A DNA stretch of 64,000 nt, taken from NCBI RefSeq assembly GCF_900636475.1, contig NZ_LR134283.1:124001-188000 (forward strand), read 5' to 3'. This DNA comes from Streptococcus anginosus. Its GTDB lineage: Bacteria; Bacillota; Bacilli; Lactobacillales; Streptococcaceae. Made by a program: the position numbers and the translations under genes. Every line of letters starts with the position of its first letter. Within the stretch, counting starts at the first letter, position 1. The notes under the pieces were generated by a model. The model had not been told where the DNA came from. It saw only the letters and a program-made list of their open reading frames with translations, and did not search any database. Below, piece after piece: positions 26,586 to 35,897 of this stretch.

Positions 26586-27977
26586 CTACTTGCTATTATC
26601 ACCCATTAGTAAGTCTTTTGGTTGCTTACTAAGGAGCGTGATTGAAGCAATGAGGACGGAAACGATGATAATGGCAAGTCCAAAGATGACCACCTTGGTC
26701 ATATCATCAGGAGATACATGTACATTGAGGCTAGTGAGGGTCTTGTTAAAGCCATCCACTTCAGCCCCGCCTCCAAGATTGGCGCTCTTACCTTCTCGAG
26801 CTAGTTTTTCAGCAATACCACTGGTAACTTGTTTCAAAATGCTATTTCCCATCACCTTGCTGACAGCACTACCTGCAAAGTAAGCACCAATGAAGCTAAA
26901 TATACTTACAAAGAGAACTTCTGTGATAAATTGGAAGAAAATCTTTGTTTTGCTAATTCCCATTGAAAGCATGATTCCCATTTCTTTTCTACGACCATTG
27001 ATCCATAAGAACAATACTAGCGTCAGAACAATTGCACCAAAGATTAGAGTTCCGATTAAGAGGTTTCCAGTAACGCCGTAAATACCGTTAATAGAAGATT
27101 GAAGTGCTGGGAAGTTGCTTGTGCTCTTAACAAGGGTGTAGGCTTCCCAATCAATAGATGATATTTCTTTTACTTTCGCCATCACTTTATCAATATCTTG
27201 GCTACCATTTACAAAGAAAGTAGCATCTTGATAAATAGCGTTTTTATCTGTTGAACCTTGTAAAGTTTTAGTCGTTTCTAAGTCTGTGATAAAGGTATTT
27301 TCATACAATTCTTGAGGACTAGAAACGCCTCCTTTATTTTTCCCGTCAAAAATTCCGATAACTGTCACTTTAGTCGTTTTATTAGCTTTGCGAACGTTAT
27401 CATAGTCATAAGTATTCGATTTTATATTAATCGTATCGCCGACTTTAAGTTTGTTCTTTTCTGCAAAATCTTTATGAATTAAAGCAACATTTTTGTCATT
27501 TTTGTTGATATGTCTACCTTCAACTAGTTTGAAGGTTCCCGCAGTAAATTTATCATCCTTCGATGAGTCATTGATACCTGTTGCCATAATGGCACGGCCG
27601 AATTTTTGCTTGCGATCTTCACTCAATTGCTGGTCGCCGTCAGGCATTTCAACCAGTTGATGATCTATCAGATCCGCTACAATGTTCATGCGTTTGACAT
27701 AGCCGGAAATACCGGCAACTTTGCTAATCGTATCAATGTCTTCGCCTTTGAGATTTCCAGCACCGCGTGGTGTTCCTGGATTGACCTCACGGTTGATCTG
27801 CATGGAAAAGCTGCTGGTAATATTTTTAAATGTTTCTTTTGAAGCAGCGTCAGTCGCATTTTTAACAGCAATGCTGCCTAAGGTTAAGGTAGAGATGGCT
27901 AGCAGGATGAAAAAGATAATCAAGCTTTTGATTTTCTTGCGCCAGACATAAGCCAAAGCGTTTTTTATTGGTAACAT
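26586..27977 (-). CDS. vex3: ABC transporter permease, Vex3-like (FtsX/MacB type)
   Basis: 463 aa. One N-terminal helix (LIIFFILLAISTLTLGSIAV), a large extracellular MacB-PCD-like domain (about 45-300) and three C-terminal helices (GTLIFGAIVLTLVLFLWI, FVSIFSFIGAYFAGS, VIFGLAIIIVSVLIASI). Size and order match Vex3 of the pneumococcal vex123 exporter. The exported substrate is unknown. Last gene of a permease-ATPase-permease operon; the pep27-vncRS genes that follow vex3 in S. pneumoniae are not here. Confidence 0.8.
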   Translation of the reverse strand: MLPIKNALAYVWRKKIKSLIIFFILLAISTLTLGSIAVKNATDAASKETFKNITSSFSMQINREVNPGTPRGAGNLKGEDIDTISKVAGISGYVKRMNIVADLIDHQLVEMPDGDQQLSEDRKQKFGRAIMATGINDSSKDDKFTAGTFKLVEGRHINKNDKNVALIHKDFAEKNKLKVGDTINIKSNTYDYDNVRKANKTTKVTVIGIFDGKNKGGVSSPQELYENTFITDLETTKTLQGSTDKNAIYQDATFFVNGSQDIDKVMAKVKEISSIDWEAYTLVKSTSNFPALQSSINGIYGVTGNLLIGTLIFGAIVLTLVLFLWINGRRKEMGIMLSMGISKTKIFFQFITEVLFVSIFSFIGAYFAGSAVSKVMGNSILKQVTSGIAEKLAREGKSANLGGGAEVDGFNKTLTSLNVHVSPDDMTKVVIFGLAIIIVSVLIASITLLSKQPKDLLMGDNSK

Positions 27978-27999
27978 ATCATTTCTTCTCCTTGGGGTA

Positions 28000-28647
28000 T
28001 CATTTCGCTTTCTTAGTGACTTCCACTAAGTTTTTATTTTTTAATTCGAGGACAACATCTGCTTGATCAGCCAGCTCTTTGCTGTGTGTCACCACAATGA
28101 CACATTTATTCTTCTCTTTGGCAGAGGTGATAAGAATGTCAATAATGTCCATGGCAGTAGCAGCGTCTAGATTCCCTGTTGGTTCATCGGCTAAGATAAT
28201 AGGGGCTTCTGATGCCAAAGCACGTGCAATAGCCACCCGTTGCTGCTGACCGCCAGAGAGACGCATGACATTGCGGTGAATCTCTTTCTCGCTCAAGCCT
28301 AACCGTAACAAGATTTCTTTATCTGCATGTGGATTGACCAAACGGACATTTTCAAGAGGTGTCAGGTAGTCAATTAAATTATAATTTTGAAAGACCAAAG
28401 AGATTTGTTTGCTTCTGTGGTGATTGTAGCCTTTCTCAGCAATGTCTTGATTTTCAAAGAGGATTTTTCCTTTTGTGGGAGTGTCAAGTCCTGCTAAAAG
28501 GGAAAGCAAGGTTGATTTTCCTGCACCAGATTTCCCGATGATGGCGTAAAATTTCCCTTTTTCAAATGAAGTCGTGATTTGTTGCAATACATTTTCTTGT
28601 AAAGTGTTGTACTGATAACTAACAGTATCTATTTTTAAAATCGTCAT
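28000..28647 (-). CDS. vex2: ABC transporter ATP-binding protein, Vex2-like
   Basis: 215 aa, same length as pneumococcal Vex2. Walker A GKSGAGKST, Q-loop FQNYNLIDYLTPLENVRL, signature LSGGQQQRVAIARAL, Walker B IILADEPTGNLD and the H-loop VVTHS are all present, so it is a competent ATPase of the MacB/LolD type. It would power the two neighbouring permeases. Gaps to vex1 (11 bp) and vex3 (22 bp) show a single operon. Confidence 0.85.
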   Translation of the reverse strand: MTILKIDTVSYQYNTLQENVLQQITTSFEKGKFYAIIGKSGAGKSTLLSLLAGLDTPTKGKILFENQDIAEKGYNHHRSKQISLVFQNYNLIDYLTPLENVRLVNPHADKEILLRLGLSEKEIHRNVMRLSGGQQQRVAIARALASEAPIILADEPTGNLDAATAMDIIDILITSAKEKNKCVIVVTHSKELADQADVVLELKNKNLVEVTKKAK

Positions 28648-28658
28648 TTTTTGTCTCC

Positions 28659-29951
28659 TTAACTAATATCGGTTAAAATTTCCTTCGGTTTTTTATGTAA
28701 AATAATAGAGGACGAGCCCACTACGGCAAATAAGATGATGATGAGCAAAATGCCATAGGTCACACCAATTGTTGCAAAATCTAGGTGTGGTACCACATTT
28801 TCAAAGAGTGCCGCTGAATCAGCTCCGTCTTGTCCTTTCTTGATAAAACCTTTAAAGACCATGGTAGCCAGATAAGAACCGCTAATCGTGGATAGAACCA
28901 TGCTAAACACAGAGATGATGACAAGCTCTAGCACAAATTGGGACATAATCATTGTCTTTGAAATACCAAGCGATAGGAGCACTCCGATTTCATAAACTCT
29001 CTCTCGCAACCAAAACATAAGAATCAGGGCCAGAATGATGATACTGCCGATGATGATACTAAATGTTAAGACACGAACAATCTGTTTAAAACTCGTGATA
29101 GAAGAAGAGATAGTCTCAAATGCTTTCGTATTTTTAACAAGATCTAACTTGCTCCAGTCAATAGGCGCTTTCTTAACGGCGGTCACCACTTGGTCAATGT
29201 TCTTTGGATTAGCAACATAGTAAACTGCTGATGTGACCTGATAGTCAGTTGCTTTGTAGCCTGCTAAGCGTTGACTACTTTCATAATCCAAATAAAGAGT
29301 ATTTTCCGTTGCATCAGAACTTAATCCCGTTTGTTTTTCTTCTTTTTTACCAGAGAAAATCCCTGCAACTTCAACTTCTATTTCATTGCCATTTTTTGCA
29401 TCACCGTCTCGTAATGATATGCCTTGCAGTTTGAATTTGTCACCGACTTTGAGATGATTTTGCGCAGCTAATTTTTCATGAATCAACACCTTGGAGCGGT
29501 CACTTTTTTGAAGATGTTTTCCTTTTTCTAACTTAAAGACACCGCTGACAAAGGTCGTTTCCAACTGAGAATTATTTGTGCCCAATGCTGCAACGAGATT
29601 GTTGAGAATAGGATTTTGATTGTCCCGCGTCACTCCTTGTCTCTTCTTGACAACTGTTTTATTTGTCAAGGTTGCCAGTGCATCGTATTTTAAGTTATGT
29701 TTTGAGATTTCTTTATTCTCTAACAATTTCTCTGCCGTTTTTAATGAAATTGGATTTTCAATATTCTTACTGGTGATAGCAAAGCCAGTATTTGAAGCAT
29801 CATAAATCCTTTTTTCGATATTGTCCGTCGTTTTCATAATCGAAAAACTACTGGATAAAGCAGTGGAAATAAATGTTAGTATCAGAAAAATCAGAACAGT
29901 TTTAACTTTTTTTCTACTGATGTAATTCAAAGCCTGTTTGGCTATTTGCAT
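28659..29951 (-). CDS. vex1: ABC transporter permease, Vex1-like (FtsX/MacB type)
   Basis: 430 aa with an N-terminal helix (TVLIFLILTFISTALSS), an extracellular domain (about 40-285) and three C-terminal helices. It is a paralogue of vex3 (shared LEKGKHLQKSDRSKVLIHEK-like and IGVLLSLGISKTMI-like stretches). First gene of the operon. A palindrome plus direct repeats at 30016-30051, 65-100 bp upstream, is a probable regulator-binding site. Confidence 0.8.
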   Translation of the reverse strand: MQIAKQALNYISRKKVKTVLIFLILTFISTALSSSFSIMKTTDNIEKRIYDASNTGFAITSKNIENPISLKTAEKLLENKEISKHNLKYDALATLTNKTVVKKRQGVTRDNQNPILNNLVAALGTNNSQLETTFVSGVFKLEKGKHLQKSDRSKVLIHEKLAAQNHLKVGDKFKLQGISLRDGDAKNGNEIEVEVAGIFSGKKEEKQTGLSSDATENTLYLDYESSQRLAGYKATDYQVTSAVYYVANPKNIDQVVTAVKKAPIDWSKLDLVKNTKAFETISSSITSFKQIVRVLTFSIIIGSIIILALILMFWLRERVYEIGVLLSLGISKTMIMSQFVLELVIISVFSMVLSTISGSYLATMVFKGFIKKGQDGADSAALFENVVPHLDFATIGVTYGILLIIILFAVVGSSSIILHKKPKEILTDIS

Positions 29952-30015
29952 AATTTTCTTCCCTTCTATATATTTTTAAACTAAATCGGTACCGTGTTCT
30001 ATGTTAAAGCAGTTA

Positions 30016-30051
30016 CCTTAAAATAGTTTTAAGGTTTAAGATAATTTTAAG
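30016..30051 (-). promoter_or_regulatory. Candidate response-regulator operator upstream of vex1
   Basis: CCTTAAAA-TAG-TTTTAAGG (30016-30034) is a perfect 8-bp palindrome. It runs into TTTAAG-ATAAT-TTTAAG (30035-30051), exactly the CiaR-type spacing TTTAAG-N5-TTTAAG. Both lie between vex1 and folD, nearer vex1. A CiaR or other OmpR-class site is inferred from pattern only. Confidence 0.5.
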
Positions 30052-30180
30052 TTTTTTAGCTCCTTTTTTTCTGTTTTTTGTGTAAATTTTCATAAAATAG
30101 TAGAAAAAGGTGGAAAGACAAGGTTGGTTTCGCTCTATAACTTTCTATAAAAAAGTCTATAGGACAAACACCTGAGTTTC

Positions 30181-30189
30181 TGCTATAAT
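30181..30189 (+). promoter_or_regulatory. Extended -10 of folD
   Basis: TGCTATAAT, about 30 bp before the folD start. Confidence 0.6.
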
Positions 30190-30218
30190 AGAATGAAGAA
30201 ATTAGAAATGAGATGGAT

Positions 30219-31073
30219 ATGGCAAAGATAATTGATGGCAAGGCTTTGGCAGAAAAATTGCAAATACAGTTAGCAGAAAAGGTTAGAAAATTAAAAGACG
30301 AAACAGGATTGATTCCAGGACTTGTAGTGATTTTAGTGGGGAATAACCTAGCCAGTCAGATTTATGTACGAAATAAAGAGCGCTCCGTTTTGTCTGTAGG
30401 GTTTCGGAGCGAAGTAATACGTCTGCCAGAAACGACGACACAAGAGGAATTGCTTACCTTAATTGAACAATATAATCAAGATCCAGACTGGCACGGCATT
30501 TTAGTGCAATTGCCGCTGCCAAAGCATATTGATGAAGAGGCGGTGCTGTTAGCAATTGACCCTGATAAAGATGTGGACGGCTTTCATCCACTGAATATGG
30601 GGCGACTCTGGAGTGGCCATCCTGTTATGATTCCCTCAACACCTGCTGGTATTATGGAAATGTTTCATGAATACGGCGTTGAATTAGAAGGTAAACGCGC
30701 CGTTGTTATTGGACGAAGTAACATTGTCGGAAAGCCCATGGCACAGCTTCTTTTAGCTAAAAATGCTACAGTGACTCTGACACATTCACGGACACACCAC
30801 TTGTCAGAAATTACAAAAAAAGCTGATATTTTAGTTGTAGCTATTGGTCGCGGACATTTTGTGACTAAAGATTTTGTCAAAGAAGGCGCAGTCGTGATTG
30901 ATGTTGGTATGAATCGTGATAAAAATGGTAAATTGATTGGCGATGTAAAATTTGATGAAGTATCTGAAACCGCAAGTCTCATTACTCCTGTACCAAGAGG
31001 GGTTGGTCCGATGACCATTACCATGCTCATGGAGCAAACCTATCGAGCGTGTAAACGGAGTTTGAAAAAATAA
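30219..31073 (+). CDS. folD: Methylenetetrahydrofolate dehydrogenase/cyclohydrolase FolD
   Basis: 284 aa bifunctional enzyme interconverting 5,10-methylene- and 10-formyl-THF with NADP(H). Catalytic Lys in YVRNKER, the [11 protein letters not shown] loop and the dinucleotide fold [17 protein letters not shown] are intact. Two almost invariant residues are changed: the Pro of VGxxPAS is Leu (codon 30348-30350) and the first Gly of PVPGGVGPMT is Arg (codon 30996-30998). Each is a single C-to-T or G-to-A step from the expected codon. Activity may therefore be reduced. Start 30219 gives the usual M-IIDGKAL; an ATG two codons upstream (30213) is possible. Confidence 0.93.
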   Translation: MAKIIDGKALAEKLQIQLAEKVRKLKDETGLIPGLVVILVGNNLASQIYVRNKERSVLSVGFRSEVIRLPETTTQEELLTLIEQYNQDPDWHGILVQLPLPKHIDEEAVLLAIDPDKDVDGFHPLNMGRLWSGHPVMIPSTPAGIMEMFHEYGVELEGKRAVVIGRSNIVGKPMAQLLLAKNATVTLTHSRTHHLSEITKKADILVVAIGRGHFVTKDFVKEGAVVIDVGMNRDKNGKLIGDVKFDEVSETASLITPVPRGVGPMTITMLMEQTYRACKRSLKK

Positions 31074-31084
31074 GAATGTCACGG

Positions 31085-31330
31085 GAGTGGGACAGACAAC
31101 AGCCATGATTCTACTACAAACTCCCCCACAGAAAGAGTGTAATCGTGAAAATTACGTATAAAAATGGTATTTCGTAAGAAATCAAATTTGTTGCCCCACC
31201 CTGCAAGGTTGAGTAGGTTTGTAAAAGCTGATATCATCAGCGTAATAAAGGCCACTCAATTGCGTATTGAGTTTTATTCTAGAAAGTAAACGAGTCTGAG
31301 ACAAGAATGTCCTAGACAGGTCTTTTTTCC
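31085..31330. repeat. Dispersed streptococcal intergenic repeat
   Basis: Starts with GGGAGTGGGACAGAC, continues with GCCCCACCCTGCAAGGTTGA and carries nested hairpins (TTGAGT...ACTCAA around GCTGAT-ATC-ATCAGC). It ends in a hairpin with a T-run at about 31290-31330 (GTCTGAGACAAGA...AGACAGGTC then TTTTTT), the probable folD terminator. I recall closely similar sequences between genes in other streptococci. No gene is supported. Confidence 0.55.
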
Positions 31331-31385
31331 TTTATATAAAATAGAGGTAGACAAGGGGAATCGCAGTATGCAAAAGGAGAAAATA

Positions 31386-32243
31386 ATGGAAGTGGTCAAT
31401 TGTACATTATTGGAAAAGGTCGTTCAGCCACGTGCACTCCATAGTCACAAGGGGGATTACGGTCGCTTGTTGTTAATTGGCGGGACATATCCTTTTGGTG
31501 GAGCGATTATCATGGCAGCCTTAGCTGCAGTTCATAGCGGAGCTGGTCTAGTGACGGTGGCGACGGATAGGGAAAATATCGCAGCTCTCCACGCTCATTT
31601 ACCAGAAGCAATGGCTTTTGATGTACAAGATAAAAAGCTATTGACCGAGCAAGTCCAAAAAGCAGATGTAGTATTGATTGGATCAGGTTTAGCTGAAAGT
31701 AAACTTGAAAAAGCCGTTTTGCAGCTGGTAGTGGAACTTGTCAGTGAACATCAAATCTTCATCATGGACGGTGGAGCTATTTCACTTTACAGCAAAGAAA
31801 CTTTGTCATTTCCAAAAGCGCAGACGATTTTTACCCCGCATCAAAAAGAATGGGAGCGGTTGAGCGGACTAAAGATAGCGGAGCAAACGGTTGAAAAAAA
31901 CCAAGAAGCTGTTAATTCCTTCCCTGCTGGAACTATCGTTGTTCAAAAGAAGCACGGAACGACTATTTTTCAAAGTGGAAATGGAAACCATTTTCAACTG
32001 ACTATTGGTGGTCCTTATCAAGCAATGGGTGGTATGGGAGACACGCTTGCAGGCATGATTGCAGGTTTTGCAGGGCAGTTCAAGACTAGTTCTTTACTGG
32101 AACGTGTAGCAGCAGCAGTCTATCTGCATTCAGCCATTGCAGAAGAGTTAAGCAAAGAAAACTATGTAGTCTTGCCAACAGAAATCAGTAAAGAAATCCC
32201 TAAGTGGATGAAGAAGCTAGCTAAAAAAGAAAATATGTTATAA
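31386..32243 (+). CDS. nnrD: ADP-dependent NAD(P)H-hydrate dehydratase
   Basis: 285 aa ribokinase-fold enzyme (YjeF C-terminal domain) that repairs hydrated NADH/NADPH. Visible motifs are HKGDYGRLLLIGG at the start, the IFTPHQKEW segment, and the nucleotide/anion-hole loop GGPYQAMGGMGDTLAGMIAG with the catalytic Asp in GDTL. The usual N-terminal epimerase half is absent, as is normal when it is encoded elsewhere. ATG 31386 is preceded by AAAGGAG; the frame is open to 31368 but that ATG lies before the ribosome-binding site. Confidence 0.9.
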   Translation: MEVVNCTLLEKVVQPRALHSHKGDYGRLLLIGGTYPFGGAIIMAALAAVHSGAGLVTVATDRENIAALHAHLPEAMAFDVQDKKLLTEQVQKADVVLIGSGLAESKLEKAVLQLVVELVSEHQIFIMDGGAISLYSKETLSFPKAQTIFTPHQKEWERLSGLKIAEQTVEKNQEAVNSFPAGTIVVQKKHGTTIFQSGNGNHFQLTIGGPYQAMGGMGDTLAGMIAGFAGQFKTSSLLERVAAAVYLHSAIAEELSKENYVVLPTEISKEIPKWMKKLAKKENML

Positions 32244-32396
32244 TGAAAAAGCCTGCAAAAATATTTAAAAACTTAGAAAGTTTAACTTTTATTAGTTATT
32301 TATAAAAGTAATATTTAGCTCATGAGGCTTAGTACAAGTTGAAATGGAGAATAAACTTTTTCAATATCCACTATCTTATGAAAATTCATTGCACCT
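32244..32396. other. Intergenic region after nnrD, nothing recognised
   Basis: AT-rich with no ORF, ending in the terminator at 32397-32434. Confidence 0.4.
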
Positions 32397-32434
32397 AATG
32401 AGGTTGAGATTTTTATCTTGACCTTATTTTTTTG
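32397..32434 (+). terminator. Terminator after nnrD
   Basis: 14-bp stem (AATGAGGTTGAGAT / ATCTTGACCTTATT) with three G-T wobbles, TTTT loop and a run of Ts. Confidence 0.75.
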
Positions 32435-32543
32435 TCTTACAAAAATGTCACTTTTCTTTCTGAAAATGTAAGTTTATGTAATGGAAAGGGCGGGAAATTT
32501 TCGATAAGATTATGCTTGTTGAAAAAAATGAAATGAAGAATTT

Positions 32544-33340
32544 ATGATGTTACAATCTTTAAAGAAAATATCGAATGCAACGAACTTGAAAATTTTAGCT
32601 ATTTTACTTATGTTTTTAGATCATATCTACGAAATGTTTGGTGCTTTTGGCGCCCCGATGTGGTTAACAATGCTAGGACGCGTAGTTTTTCCTCTTTTTA
32701 TGTTTCTGGCAGCTGATAGTTTGTACTATACGCATAATTGAAAAGCTTATTTGAAACGGTTGCTCTTTATGACATGGTTTATGATTATTGGGAACATGAT
32801 TGTCAGTTACTTTTTTACCAATGGTCAAGTTGGGCTGGCGAATAATGCTTTTGGCGCCTTTTTCTTAGCGGGCATATCTAGCTGTGCTTGGGATTTGATG
32901 GTTGAGGGTATGAAAGAAAAGAAACTTTATTCATTCTGGAAAGGATTGGGCCTTTTTCTTTTACCGATTCTTCTGGCTCTGCCGGCTTTGTTTCTATTGG
33001 GTTATCTAGCCAGTGAAAATATATCACCTCTGATGGTTCAAATTATTGCTTTTTTTATCATGGCCATTCCGAACATTCTCGTGGTTGAAGGAGGGGATGT
33101 CATGGTTTACCTTGGTCTTTTCTTTTATATCTTCCGCAGACACCGTATGGCACAAATGGTGACATTAACACTAGTCTCTTTATTTGTGTATCTAACAGAT
33201 CCAACGTCTGTGCAATGGATGATGGTTTTTGCGGTTATTCCAATGTATTTTTACAACGGTGAAAAAGTCGTGGTATGAAGTTATTTTTCTATCCTGTGCA
33301 TATCTATCTTTTGTATATTTTGGCAAGTTTGTTGGGCTAG
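32544..33340 (+). pseudogene. TraX-family membrane protein, nonsense plus frameshift
   Basis: The frame starts NLKILAILLMFLDHIYEMFG, typical of streptococcal TraX, and stops at TGA 32739-32741 (CAT-AAT-TGA-AAA, where relatives have Arg, probably from CGA). It continues in the same frame with KAYLKRLLFMTWFMIIGNM to about 33265. There the run GGTGAAAAAGTCGTGG lacks one G, so the frame ends at 33278. The expected tail (GMKLFFYPVHIYLLYILASLLG) is in the next frame up to TAG 33338-33340. TraX proteins are multi-helix acyltransferase-like membrane proteins. Two independent lesions make this a convincing pseudogene. Confidence 0.88.
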
Positions 33341-33467
33341 GCTCTGCTTAAGATATGGGAAACTAGTCTTTCCTTTTTCGTTGAGGGCTGGAAATGATTT
33401 TTTATAGATTGTTTGGTATAATAAAAATTATGAATAAAGAAGCATTACAGGAAATGAAAGGAGAGGA

Positions 33468-34808
33468 ATGTCTGAGTATTTATCCGTGTCAACCTTGACC
33501 AAATACTTAAAATTAAAGTTTGATAAAGATCCTTATTTAGAACGAGTTTATCTGACGGGGCAAGTTTCTAATTTTCGTAGGCGACCTAATCACCAATATT
33601 TCTCTCTCAAAGATGAAAAAGCAGTCATTCAGGCGACAATCTGGGGTGGTGTTTATAAGAAGTTAGGTTTTGACTTGGAAGAGGGTATGAAGGTTAATGT
33701 CATCGGTCGTGTTCAACTATATGAACCAAGTGGATCTTATTCTATTATCATTGAAAAAGCGGAGCCAGACGGTATCGGAGTTTTGGCAATTCAGTTTGAG
33801 CAGCTCAAGAAAAAGCTAGGCGAGGAAGGGCTTTTTGAGGAGTGCTTTAAGCAAGCTTTACCGCAATTCCCAAAGAAAATTGGAGTAGTGACCAGTCCTA
33901 GTGGAGCAGTGATTCGCGATATTATCACAACTGTTAGTCGTCGTTTTCCGGGAGTTGAGATAATTCTTTATCCGACGAAGGTGCAAGGCGAAGGAGCGTC
34001 TGCTGAAGTAGCAGAAAATATTCGTCGTGCTAATGAGCGAAAGGATTTAGATTTGCTCATTATCGGTCGAGGTGGTGGCTCAATTGAAGATCTCTGGGCG
34101 TTTAATGAGGAAGTGGTTGTCCGTGCAATTTTTGAATCGCACATTCCGATCATTTCGAGTGTGGGGCATGAAACAGATACGACCTTGGCAGATTTTGTTG
34201 CAGATAGACGGGCTGCAACGCCGACTGCGGCTGCTGAATTAGCAACACCTGTAACAAAGCTGGATCTCCTAGCACACTTGCAGCAGCAACAAAATCGGTT
34301 AGCAGCTGCCACATCGAATCGTCTTACTTACAATCGTGAGCGATTAGCTAAGCTGAGTCAGTCTGTCATTTTTCGACAACCAGGACGACTGTATGATAGC
34401 TACCTGCAAAAATTAGATCAACTAAATTTACGGCTCAAGCAAAAAATTCGCGAATATTATAACGAGGAAGTGCAGCGAGCAAGGCTTTTACAACATCGTT
34501 TGGAGGCTCTAGCTCCTTTAAGGCAGGTTCAGATTTATCAAGAGCGTGTAGCTCAGTTGGAACGGCTTCTGCGCAGCAATATGGCAGTTGTTTATGACCA
34601 TAAACTGGCTGAAGTCAAGCGTCTGTCTGACGCTTTGTTCATGCTGGATACTAGCCGAATTGTGGCTCGGGGTTATGCTATTGTCAAAAAAGATGAACAG
34701 GTGTTAGAATCTATTGAGAAAATCAATAAAAAAGATCAATTAACCATTTTGATGCGAGATGGTCAGATAGAAGTTGAGGTAAAAGATGTCGAAAGAAAAG
34801 AAATTTGA
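33468..34808 (+). CDS. xseA: Exodeoxyribonuclease VII large subunit
   Basis: 446 aa. N-terminal OB-fold (about 5-100: [26 protein letters not shown]), then the catalytic domain with [30 protein letters not shown] and [17 protein letters not shown], and a long coiled-coil region (about 260-390). With XseB it degrades single-stranded DNA into oligonucleotides. AAAGGAGAGG precedes the ATG; an extended -10 TGGTATAAT lies near 33415. It overlaps xseB by 23 bp. Confidence 0.95.
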   Translation: MSEYLSVSTLTKYLKLKFDKDPYLERVYLTGQVSNFRRRPNHQYFSLKDEKAVIQATIWGGVYKKLGFDLEEGMKVNVIGRVQLYEPSGSYSIIIEKAEPDGIGVLAIQFEQLKKKLGEEGLFEECFKQALPQFPKKIGVVTSPSGAVIRDIITTVSRRFPGVEIILYPTKVQGEGASAEVAENIRRANERKDLDLLIIGRGGGSIEDLWAFNEEVVVRAIFESHIPIISSVGHETDTTLADFVADRRAATPTAAAELATPVTKLDLLAHLQQQQNRLAAATSNRLTYNRERLAKLSQSVIFRQPGRLYDSYLQKLDQLNLRLKQKIREYYNEEVQRARLLQHRLEALAPLRQVQIYQERVAQLERLLRSNMAVVYDHKLAEVKRLSDALFMLDTSRIVARGYAIVKKDEQVLESIEKINKKDQLTILMRDGQIEVEVKDVERKEI

Positions 34809-34998
34809 AGAAAATTTAGCAGACTTAGAAGTTATCGTACAGAAGTTAGAAAACGGAGATGTTCCTTTGGAAGAAGCGATTTCTGAGTTTCAAAAGGGGA
34901 TGCAGCTTTCAAAAGAATTGCAAAAAACGCTAGATCAGGCAGAAAAAACGCTGGTAAAAGTTATGCAGGCTGATGGCACAGAAATGGAAATGGAATGA
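34786..34998 (+). CDS. xseB: Exodeoxyribonuclease VII small subunit
   Basis: 70 aa, two-helix protein with the family motif [24 protein letters not shown] and [16 protein letters not shown]. Several XseB subunits coat the coiled coil of XseA. It starts inside xseA and overlaps ispA by 4 bp, so stoichiometry probably depends on translational coupling. Confidence 0.95.
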   Translation: MSKEKKFEENLADLEVIVQKLENGDVPLEEAISEFQKGMQLSKELQKTLDQAEKTLVKVMQADGTEMEME

Positions 34999-35897
34999 AA
35001 CAAGACGAAAAATTAGCTAGAATTGGACAAGCTATTGAGACTTTTTATGCTCAAAAAGTGGTATCTGCTGATTTGATAGAAGCGATTCTTTACTCAGTCA
35101 ATGCAGGAGGCAAGCGAATTCGCCCTCTTTTACTTTTAGAATTGCTAGAAGGTCTAGGACTGGAACTGACAGAAGCGCATTTCCAAGTGGCAGCAGCGCT
35201 TGAAATGATTCATACAGGTAGCTTGATTCATGATGATTTGCCGGCTATGGACGATGATGATTATCGTCGTGGTCGCTTGACCAGCCACAAGAAATTTGGC
35301 GAAGCAATGGGGATTTTAGCAGGAGATTCTCTCTTTTTAGATTCTTATGCTTTGATCGCAGAAGCGGCACTACCTAGTCAAATCAAGGTAAACTTAATCG
35401 CAGAATTGTCGTTGGCGGCTGGAACTTTTGGTATGGTCGGAGGTCAAGTCCTTGATATGCAGGGCGAAGGAAAGGACATCAGTTTAGCAGAGCTACAGAA
35501 TATTCATGTCAATAAAACTGGTAAACTCCTGACCTATCCTTTTATTGCTGCGGGTTTGATTGCGGAAGTGGCACAGCCACAGCAGGAAAAATTAAGAAAA
35601 ATTGGTCAATTACTTGGTTTAGCTTTTCAGGTGCGAGATGATATTTTAGATATCACAGCGAACTTTGAAGACTTGGGGAAGACACCGCAGAAAGATGTGG
35701 CAGCAGAGAAAGCCACCTATCCAGCCATTTGGGGTTTGGATGGAGCAAAGCGATTCTTTGAAAAACAGATAGAGGAAACAGAGCATTTATTGGCAGAATT
35801 AGAAGCAGAGCTTGCTTTTTCAGGCGCGGCTATCAGAAAGATAATAGAAAGTTTAAAACTCAATGACGAAAGAAAGAGTAGATGTTCTAGCTTATAA
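34995..35897 (+). CDS. ispA: Farnesyl diphosphate synthase (polyprenyl synthetase family)
   Basis: 300 aa, all-helical. First Asp-rich motif [15 protein letters not shown] and second motif [11 protein letters not shown] bind Mg2+-diphosphate; GGKRIRPLL and the Lys-Thr pair in HVNKTGKL are also typical. Makes FPP for undecaprenyl phosphate. The C-terminus runs 35 bp into tlyA, ending in an atypical KSRCSSL tail, longer than I expect for the family; the original stop may have been lost. The overlap with xseB is 4 bp. Confidence 0.93.
   Translation: MKQDEKLARIGQAIETFYAQKVVSADLIEAILYSVNAGGKRIRPLLLLELLEGLGLELTEAHFQVAAALEMIHTGSLIHDDLPAMDDDDYRRGRLTSHKKFGEAMGILAGDSLFLDSYALIAEAALPSQIKVNLIAELSLAAGTFGMVGGQVLDMQGEGKDISLAELQNIHVNKTGKLLTYPFIAAGLIAEVAQPQQEKLRKIGQLLGLAFQVRDDILDITANFEDLGKTPQKDVAAEKATYPAIWGLDGAKRFFEKQIEETEHLLAELEAELAFSGAAIRKIIESLKLNDERKSRCSSL

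Noticed and set aside
33430..33498. Short ORF (22 codons) overlapping the xseA start
   Set aside because: No ribosome-binding site of its own and composition dictated by the xseA ribosome-binding site and start; not convincing as a leader peptide.
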